Assembly: GCA_937873285.1 (NCBI GenBank)
Contig: CALMNV010000290.1
Coordinates: forward strand, 1-19,885
Length of the DNA: 19,885 bases
Direction: 5' to 3'
From: an uncultured Intrasporangium sp.
Lineage (GTDB): Bacteria > Actinomycetota > Actinomycetes > Actinomycetales > Dermatophilaceae
The position numbers and the translations under genes are program-made. Under the pieces are notes generated by a model. The model searched no databases, had not been told where the DNA came from, and was given only the letters and a program-made list of their open reading frames with translations. Numbering within the stretch: the first letter of the stretch is position 1; the number at the start of each line of letters is the position of its first letter. Positions 15,801-19,885 of the stretch are shown in pieces.

Positions 15801-15806
15801 ACTCTA
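15801..15806 (-). promoter_or_regulatory. -10 box (TAGAGT) of ddl, leaderless type
   Basis: TAGAGT on the minus strand ends 8 nt before the ATG at 15792, and there is no SD in the 8-nt interval. It is identical to the -10 of the M3 peptidase gene at 992-997. No good -35 is visible. Confidence 0.45.
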
Positions 15807-15830
15807 TCCCGGGCCACCGACGGCCCCTCG

Positions 15831-15836
15831 TAGGCT
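15831..15836 (+). promoter_or_regulatory. -10 box (TAGGCT) of the PLP enzyme gene, leaderless type
   Basis: TAGGCT ends 6 nt before GTG 15843, leaving no room for a 5' leader or SD. With the ddl -10 on the other strand it makes a 50-bp divergent pair of apparent leaderless promoters. Confidence 0.45.
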
Positions 15837-15842
15837 GGCGCG

Positions 15843-16970
15843 GTGAGCGACGGCGACGGGCACGACGGGCACGACGGACACAGGGCGGCCAGCGACCTGC
15901 GCGTCGAGAGCTACCTCGTCTCGGCCGGTCGTCCCGCCCGCGCCCCCGGCGCCCCGGTCAACCCGCCGGTGCAGCTGACCTCGACCTATGCCGCCGACGG
16001 CGCGGTCAACTACGCGAGGGTCGGCAACCCGACGTGGAGCGCCTTCGAGGAGGTCCTCGGTGGCCTCGAGGGCGGCGAGGCGCTCGTCCACGCCTCCGGG
16101 ATGGGGGCCATCGCCGCCGCCCTTTCCCTCGTCCCGGCCGGCGGGACGGTGCTCGCCCCCGACCAGACCTACAACGGCACGGTCGACCTGCTCGCGGCCT
16201 TCGCGGCGGCCGGCGGCACGGTCCTGCGCCGCCACGCCACCGACACCGCCGGGCTTCTCGAGGAGATTGCACGCGCCGACCTCGTGTGGCTGGAGTCGCC
16301 CACCAACCCGCTCATGGACGTCGTCGACCTGCCTGTGGTGCTCGCCGCCGCCCGCACGGCCGGCGTGCCAAGCGTCGTCGACAACACGCTCTCCACGCCG
16401 CTGCTGTGCCGCCCGCTGACGCTCGGGGCCGACGTCGTGGTGCACTCGGTCACCAAGTACCTCGCCGGGCACTCGGACGTCGTCCTGGGCGCGACGGTCG
16501 TCGGCTGGGACGCCCGCGGGCAGGCGATCGGCGAGCGACTGCGGCGGCACCGGACGCTGCACGGCGCCATCGCCGGGCCGATGGAGGTCTACCTCGCGCT
16601 GCGTGGGCTGCGCACCCTGGCGCTGCGCTTCGAGCGCGGCTGCGCCAGCGCCGCCGAGCTGGCGCGTCGGCTCCACGGCCATCCCGCGGTCACGCGGGTG
16701 CGCTACCCCGGCTCCGGTGCGATGCTGGCCATCGACGTGGTCGGCGACGCGGCGGCCGCCGAGCGGGTCTGCGCGGCAACGACGGTGTGGCTGCACTCGA
16801 CGAGCCTCGGCGGGGTGGAGTCCCAGATCGAGCGGCGCCGCCGGCACCCGTCCGAGCCGGTCGGCGTGCCGGAGAGCTTGCTGCGCCTGTCCGTCGGCAT
16901 CGAGCACGTCGAAGACCTGTGGGCGGACCTCGACCGCGCGCTCCGCGAGGTCAGTGCTTCTCGGACTTGA
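15843..16970 (+). CDS. Cys/Met-metabolism PLP-dependent enzyme (cystathionine gamma-lyase/synthase-like)
   Basis: The 375-residue fold-type I enzyme belongs to the transsulfuration family. Motifs are NYARVGNPTW (56-65; Tyr/Arg phosphate contacts), ALVHASGMGAIAAAL (80-94), WLESPTNPLMDVVDL (149-163), VVDNTLSTPLL (178-188; PLP-binding Asp180) and HSVTKYLAGHSDVVLG (201-216) with the Schiff-base K205. The C-terminal domain is short around RVRYPGSGAMLAIDVV, lacking about 15-20 residues usual between the first Tyr-Pro and the GAMLSFEL-type strand. The N-terminus (SDGDGHDGHDGHR) is a His/Asp-rich extension. Reaction (lyase, synthase or O-acetylhomoserine sulfhydrylase) cannot be fixed from sequence alone. 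Start GTG 15843 fits the -10 box. Its end overlaps the convergent gpsA by 20 bp. Confidence 0.88.
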   Translation: MSDGDGHDGHDGHRAASDLRVESYLVSAGRPARAPGAPVNPPVQLTSTYAADGAVNYARVGNPTWSAFEEVLGGLEGGEALVHASGMGAIAAALSLVPAGGTVLAPDQTYNGTVDLLAAFAAAGGTVLRRHATDTAGLLEEIARADLVWLESPTNPLMDVVDLPVVLAAARTAGVPSVVDNTLSTPLLCRPLTLGADVVVHSVTKYLAGHSDVVLGATVVGWDARGQAIGERLRRHRTLHGAIAGPMEVYLALRGLRTLALRFERGCASAAELARRLHGHPAVTRVRYPGSGAMLAIDVVGDAAAAERVCAATTVWLHSTSLGGVESQIERRRRHPSEPVGVPESLLRLSVGIEHVEDLWADLDRALREVSASRT

Positions 16971-17949
16971 GGTCGCGCGACATCAGCTTGCCGGCCACCT
17001 CGCGGGCCGGCATCCCATCCCGGACCACCGCGACGACCTGCTCCACGATCGGCACCTCGACGCCGTGGTGTCGGGCGAGCAGGAGGATCGGCTCACACGA
17101 CTTGACACCCTCGGCGGTCTGCCGGGTGGCGGCGACCACATCACGCACCGCCATGCCGGAGCCGAGGCGGACACCGAAGGAGTGGTTGCGTGACAGCGGC
17201 GACATGCAGGTGGCGATGAGGTCACCGACGCCGGCCAGGCCAAGGAAGGTCCGGGCGTCGGCGCCCAGCGCCAGCCCGAGCCGGGTGGTCTCGGCCAGCC
17301 CCCGGGTGATGATGGTCGCCTTGGTGTTGTCACCGAAGCCGAGGCCCTCGGCCATGCCCACCGCGAGCGCCACGACGTTCTTCGTCGCCCCGCACAGCTC
17401 CGTGCCGACGACGTCGGTGTCGGTGTAGGGCCGGAAGAAGGGTGTCGCGCAGGCCCGCGCGACCCGCTCGGCCGCCTCCGGGTCGACGCAGGCCACGACA
17501 CTGCCCGCCGGCTGCCGGGCGGCGACCTCCCGAGCGAGGTTGGGGCCCGAGACGACGACGACGCGACGCGGGTCGACCTTGCCGGCCTCCGCGATCACCT
17601 CGCTCATCCGTTTCGTCGTCCCCAGCTCGACGCCCTTGAGCAGCGACACCACCGGCGCGCCCGCAGGGATGGCGTCTCCCCACTCGACGAGGTTGTCCCG
17701 CAGCGTCTGCGAGGGCACCGCGAGCACCACGATGTCCGCCCCGTCGCACGCGCCGGACGGGTCGGTGGTCGCGGTGACCACAGGCGGCAGCTGCAGGTCC
17801 GGCAGGTAGTCGAGGTTGCGGCCGGCGTTGATCTGCGCGGCGACCTGCTCGCGCCGGGCCCACATCCGCACGGAGCACCCGGCCTCGGCGAGCACCGCGG
17901 CAAAGGCCGTGCCCCAGCTGCCGGTGCCCATGACGGCGACCCGCGTCAC
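16951..17949 (-). CDS. gpsA: NAD(P)-dependent glycerol-3-phosphate dehydrogenase
   Basis: GpsA reduces dihydroxyacetone phosphate to sn-glycerol-3-phosphate, the backbone for phospholipids. The 332-residue protein has MGTGSWGTAFAAVLAEAG (7-24; NAD-binding GxGxxG), VLAVPSQTLRD (75-85), SLLKGVELGT (102-111; K105), VSGPNLAREVA (133-143) and the catalytic GATKNVVALAVGMAEGLGFGDNTKATIITRGL (188-219; K190, with K210 near the phosphate). GTG 17949 overlaps the stop of the acyltransferase gene as GTGA, so the two are translationally coupled. It lies directly after an acylglycerolphosphate acyltransferase, so the pair makes and then acylates the glycerol phosphate unit. Confidence 0.95.
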   Translation of the reverse strand: MTRVAVMGTGSWGTAFAAVLAEAGCSVRMWARREQVAAQINAGRNLDYLPDLQLPPVVTATTDPSGACDGADIVVLAVPSQTLRDNLVEWGDAIPAGAPVVSLLKGVELGTTKRMSEVIAEAGKVDPRRVVVVSGPNLAREVAARQPAGSVVACVDPEAAERVARACATPFFRPYTDTDVVGTELCGATKNVVALAVGMAEGLGFGDNTKATIITRGLAETTRLGLALGADARTFLGLAGVGDLIATCMSPLSRNHSFGVRLGSGMAVRDVVAATRQTAEGVKSCEPILLLARHHGVEVPIVEQVVAVVRDGMPAREVAGKLMSRDLKSEKH

Positions 17950-18689
17950 GGCCCGTCGTCCCCTACGGCACGCCGCGCGTCGTCGGCGGGGTCGAAGCGG
18001 GTCGGTGGCGCGGGCTCGCCGCGCAGGAGAGCCAGCTGCACGGTGATCGCATCCATCAGCCGGTCCGTCGCGACCCGCAGCACCCGGGCGTCGATGGGCA
18101 GGCCGTAGAGGTCGGTGAGGTCGACCGGCGGCCCGGCCGACATGTGCATCGTCTTGCGTGGCAGCAGCCGCAGCCGCTTGCCATACGGCGCCAAGAGATC
18201 CTGAGCGCCCCATTGCGCGACGGGGATGAGCGGGCAGCGCGTCTCGAGGGCGACGCGAGCGGCTCCGGTCTTGCCCCGCATCGGCCACAACCCCGGATCG
18301 CGGGTGATCGTGCCCTCGGGAAAGATCGCCACCGCCTTGCCGGCGCCGATCGCGTCGACGGCGGCGCGGTAGGCGAAGGCGGCCCCAGCGGTGTTGCGGT
18401 AGACGGGAATCTGCCCTGCCAGCCGGATGACCCCGCCGACGACGGGGATGCGAAAGAGGCTGTCCTTGGCGAGGAAGAAGGGGGGACGCTCGTTGTCGTA
18501 GAGGAAGTGCGCGAAGACCAGCGGATCGGCATACGACACATGGTTCGGTGCAACGACGAACCCGCCACTCGTCGGCAGGTGCTCAGCCCCCCGCCAGTCC
18601 CGCTTCGTCAGGAGCAGCAGCAGGGGGCGCAGCACGAGGGCCACGAGACGATAGGCGATCGGCAGACGCCGCGCGCGCGACCCGCTCAC
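17946..18689 (-). CDS. 1-acyl-sn-glycerol-3-phosphate acyltransferase (PlsC family)
   Basis: PlsC-type enzymes move a fatty acyl group to lysophosphatidic acid at the membrane, giving phosphatidic acid. In this 247-residue protein the HX4D catalytic motif is NHVSYAD (49-55; H50, D55). The substrate motif includes FFLAKDSLFRIPVVGGVIR (71-89), and FPEGTITRD (123-131) is the glycerol-phosphate binding block. One hydrophobic segment at about 12-28 (AYRLVALVLRPLLLLLT) anchors the N-terminus. A Pro/Asp-rich C-terminal tail ends RRAVGDDGP. GTG 18689 is chosen because AGGAGG precedes it by 8 nt. It is first of a two-gene operon with gpsA. The 118-bp divergent gap to cofC shows no clear -10 box on either strand. 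An exact substrate is not provable; several paralogues are common. Confidence 0.9.
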   Translation of the reverse strand: MSGSRARRLPIAYRLVALVLRPLLLLLTKRDWRGAEHLPTSGGFVVAPNHVSYADPLVFAHFLYDNERPPFFLAKDSLFRIPVVGGVIRLAGQIPVYRNTAGAAFAYRAAVDAIGAGKAVAIFPEGTITRDPGLWPMRGKTGAARVALETRCPLIPVAQWGAQDLLAPYGKRLRLLPRKTMHMSAGPPVDLTDLYGLPIDARVLRVATDRLMDAITVQLALLRGEPAPPTRFDPADDARRAVGDDGP

Positions 18690-18807
18690 GTCGAGGACCT
18701 CCTGGTGCCGGACGGCACGGTCGCTGGAACAGCCGGACGCCTCATCTTGTCCACCGCGTGGCCCCGTGTCGAGCAGACAGGCGGGAGATGGAAGAGTTGC
18801 CGACACC

Positions 18808-19449
18808 ATGTGCAGCCCTGGCGACGTCGCTCCCCGAGCGCCCTGGCGGGTCGTCGTGCCGGTCAAGGACGCGCGGGTCGGGAAGTCGCGACTGGCGGGC
18901 GTGGCGGGGCCGGACCGGCAGCGGCTCAGCCGCGCCATCGCCGAGGACACCATTGCGGCCGCGGCGCAGGTGGTGGGAGCTCGGCGGCTGGTGCTCGTGA
19001 CCGGGGACCGGCCCCTCGCCGCCTCGTGGGGCGCTGCTGGGGCTCTCGTCGTCGAGGACCGCGGCGCCGGGCTCAACGACGCCATCAGTGACGCGATCCG
19101 CGCCGCCGGCACCGGGCCGTATGCCGCCCTGCTCGGAGATCTCCCGGCGCTGCGCCCGTGCGACCTGGCTCGAGCACTGTGCGCCGCGGATCATCACGAG
19201 CAGTCGTTCGTCCCCGACGCCGACGGCACCGGCACCGTGCTGCGTTGCGGCGGCGCCTTCGTGCCGCGGTTCGGCGCCGGCAGCGCGGCCGCGCATGCCG
19301 CCGACGGTGCCACTCCTCTCGACCTGGACCTGCCGCATCTGCGCACCGATGTCGACGACGAACCCTCGCTCGTCGCCGCGGCACGACTGGGGCTCGGCCC
19401 CGCGACGCGCTCGGCACTCGAGGCGCTGCGGCCCGCGGACCACCGGTAG
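18808..19449 (+). CDS. cofC: 2-phospho-L-lactate/phosphoenolpyruvate guanylyltransferase (CofC/FbiD)
   Basis: CofC/FbiD activates phosphoenolpyruvate (mycobacteria) or 2-phospholactate (archaea) with GTP, the first committed step towards the deazaflavin cofactor F420. The 213-residue protein has the nucleotidyltransferase start WRVVVPVKDARVGKSRLAG (13-31), VLVTGDRPLA, GLNDAISDAIRAAG, LLGDLPALRPCDLARAL and FVPDADGTGTVLRCG with the acidic metal-binding residues, then RFGAGSAAAHAADGA. It implies that the organism makes F420; other fbi genes are not in the window. ATG 18808 is preferred since the first strand begins at residue 13; a GTG at 18766 is in frame. No good SD is close (GAAGAG is 12 nt away). 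It sits near gpsA and a HU-like gene, as does mycobacterial fbiD. Confidence 0.9.
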   Translation: MCSPGDVAPRAPWRVVVPVKDARVGKSRLAGVAGPDRQRLSRAIAEDTIAAAAQVVGARRLVLVTGDRPLAASWGAAGALVVEDRGAGLNDAISDAIRAAGTGPYAALLGDLPALRPCDLARALCAADHHEQSFVPDADGTGTVLRCGGAFVPRFGAGSAAAHAADGATPLDLDLPHLRTDVDDEPSLVAAARLGLGPATRSALEALRPADHR

Positions 19450-19452
19450 GTT
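19447..19452 (+). promoter_or_regulatory. -10 box (TAGGTT) overlapping the cofC stop codon
   Basis: TAGGTT starts with the TAG stop codon of cofC and ends 6 nt before ATG 19459, so the small downstream gene would have its own leaderless transcript. The geometry equals that of the PLP enzyme gene (TAGGCT-N6-GTG). Confidence 0.45.
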
Positions 19453-19458
19453 CGGCCC

Positions 19459-19671
19459 ATGCAGGCGACCGTGCACCGCTTCGACGCCGACGCATGCGCG
19501 GGCAGCGTGCTGCGCGACGACGGCATCGAGATCCCCTTCGACGCCGATGCGCTTGCGGGCAGCGGCCTGCGCCTGCTGCGCTCGGGTCAGCGCGTCACCG
19601 TCGAGCTCGACGCCGACCGGATCACGGCGCTGCGCATCATCGGCATCGGCGACGAGCAGCGCATCCGCTGA
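19459..19671 (+). CDS. Small cold-shock-like (OB-fold) protein of unknown function
   Basis: This 70-residue protein starts ATVHRFDADACAGSVLRDDG, continues EIPFDADALAGSGLRLLRSGQRVTVELD, and ends with ITALRIIGIG. The order of strands resembles a cold-shock domain (first strand TV..F, then the loop, FDADAL in place of FVHxSA, then GQRVxVEL). However, the aromatic RNP1/RNP2 residues (KGFGFI, VFVHF) that bind single-stranded nucleic acid are missing. Relatives annotated as cold-shock protein occur beside cofC in actinobacteria (from memory). Nucleic-acid binding is therefore doubtful. It begins 9 nt after the cofC stop and probably has both readthrough and its own leaderless promoter. Confidence 0.8.
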   Translation: MQATVHRFDADACAGSVLRDDGIEIPFDADALAGSGLRLLRSGQRVTVELDADRITALRIIGIGDEQRIR

Positions 19672-19707
19672 CAGCCGACGCCGATGACGGGCCAGCCGAG
19701 GTCAGCG
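19666..19707. repeat. 7-bp inverted repeat spanning two convergent stop codons
   Basis: CGCTGAC (19666-19672) and GTCAGCG (19701-19707) are complementary with a 28-nt loop. Each arm holds the stop codon of one of the two convergent genes. It could act as a weak bidirectional terminator, but the loop is long and there is no U-run. Confidence 0.3.
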
Positions 19708-19885
19708 TCCGGCGGCAGCGGTCTTGCGGCTGGTCGCCCTCTTGGTCGTCGGGCCCTCCGCCGCGGTCTTCGTCGCCTTGCGCGTCGCGGTGGCGCGCGA
19801 GGCACCGGCGTCGCTCGCCTTGGCAGCCGCTCCCGTCGCGGTGGACCTCCTTGCCGCGGTCTTCGTCGCCGCGGTCTTCGTCGCC
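19702..19885 (-). CDS. Basic Lys/Ala/Thr-rich C-terminal tail, probable HU-family nucleoid protein (5' part outside the window)
   Basis: The minus-strand frame is open from the window edge to TGA at 19702-19704 and gives 60 residues. They are almost wholly Ala, Thr, Lys and Arg, with repeated ATKTAA units (ATKTAATKTAARR near the start, RKATKTAA in the middle) and the ending SRKTAAAGR. Such tails are typical of long actinobacterial HU proteins (HupB/HupS), which bind DNA through an N-terminal HU fold not visible here. The position next to cofC and gpsA also matches hupB in mycobacteria. Other basic-tailed proteins cannot be excluded. A convergent small gene ends 30 bp away. Confidence 0.65.
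   Translation of the reverse strand, partial: ATKTAATKTAARRSTATGAAAKASDAGASRATATRKATKTAAEGPTTKRATSRKTAAAGR

Noticed and set aside
18766..18807. GTG 18766 as start of cofC
   Set aside because: It adds 14 residues without family resemblance and has no better ribosome binding site than ATG 18808.

Overview
From about position 400 onward this window is a contiguous stretch of a high-GC actinobacterial chromosome. GC is above 70% by eye, GTG starts are frequent, -10 boxes are of the TANNNT type, and an F420-biosynthesis gene is present. The gene order (DAK2 protein-recG-rsmD-coaD; DUF177-rpmF-rnc-mutM; thiL-DUF3515-ddl-gpsA-cofC-HU) recalls the conserved order around recG/ddlA/hupB in mycobacteria. 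Protein flavour suggests the Intrasporangiaceae (Tetrasphaera/Janibacter/Phycicoccus type); this family call is inference. The first ~385 bases do not belong to it: they carry a lower-GC (about 60%) internal piece of a Chloroflexota-like glycogen synthase that stops abruptly inside an antisense M3 peptidase gene. The simplest reading is a chimeric metagenome contig.

Layout: (1) 1-384 glycogen synthase fragment; (2) 404-985 (-) N-terminal part of an M3 metallopeptidase; (3) 1051-2304 (+) FAD/NAD ferredoxin-reductase-type oxidoreductase; (4) 2379-4462 (+) sodium:solute symporter plus a small two-helix membrane protein; (5) 4504-6929 (-) DUF177-rpmF-rnc-mutM, a ribosome, RNA and DNA maintenance operon; (6) 7016-12291 (-) DAK2/FakA-like protein-recG-rsmD-coaD operon; (7) 12503-12691 (+) rpmB with a strong hairpin after it; (8) 12873-13862 (-) thiL, divergent from (9) 13992-14668 (+) a stand-alone RAM domain protein and a DUF3515 lipoprotein; (10) 14665-15792 (-) ddl, divergent from (11) 15843-16970 (+) a Cys/Met-metabolism PLP enzyme; (12) 16951-18689 (-) plsC-like acyltransferase and gpsA, translationally coupled and both on the phospholipid path; (13) 18808-19671 (+) cofC/fbiD and a small cold-shock-like protein; (14) 19702-19885 (-) the basic tail of a probable HU-type protein, cut by the window end.

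Most genes are core housekeeping. I found no mobile element, CRISPR array, tRNA, rRNA or defence cassette, and no clearly new multi-gene system. The most unusual signal is at DNA level. The octamer GTATGCCG (or its complement CGGCATAC) occurs 12 times in the actinobacterial part, six per strand, in several reading frames and once between genes, and it forces otherwise rare codons. Other points of interest are an ACG start on mutM with an excellent ribosome binding site, a DUF3515 lipoprotein whose signal peptide has only CTG as start, several apparent leaderless promoters (TANNNT 6-8 nt before the start codon), and tandem repeats in the DAK2 protein linkers and behind thiL.
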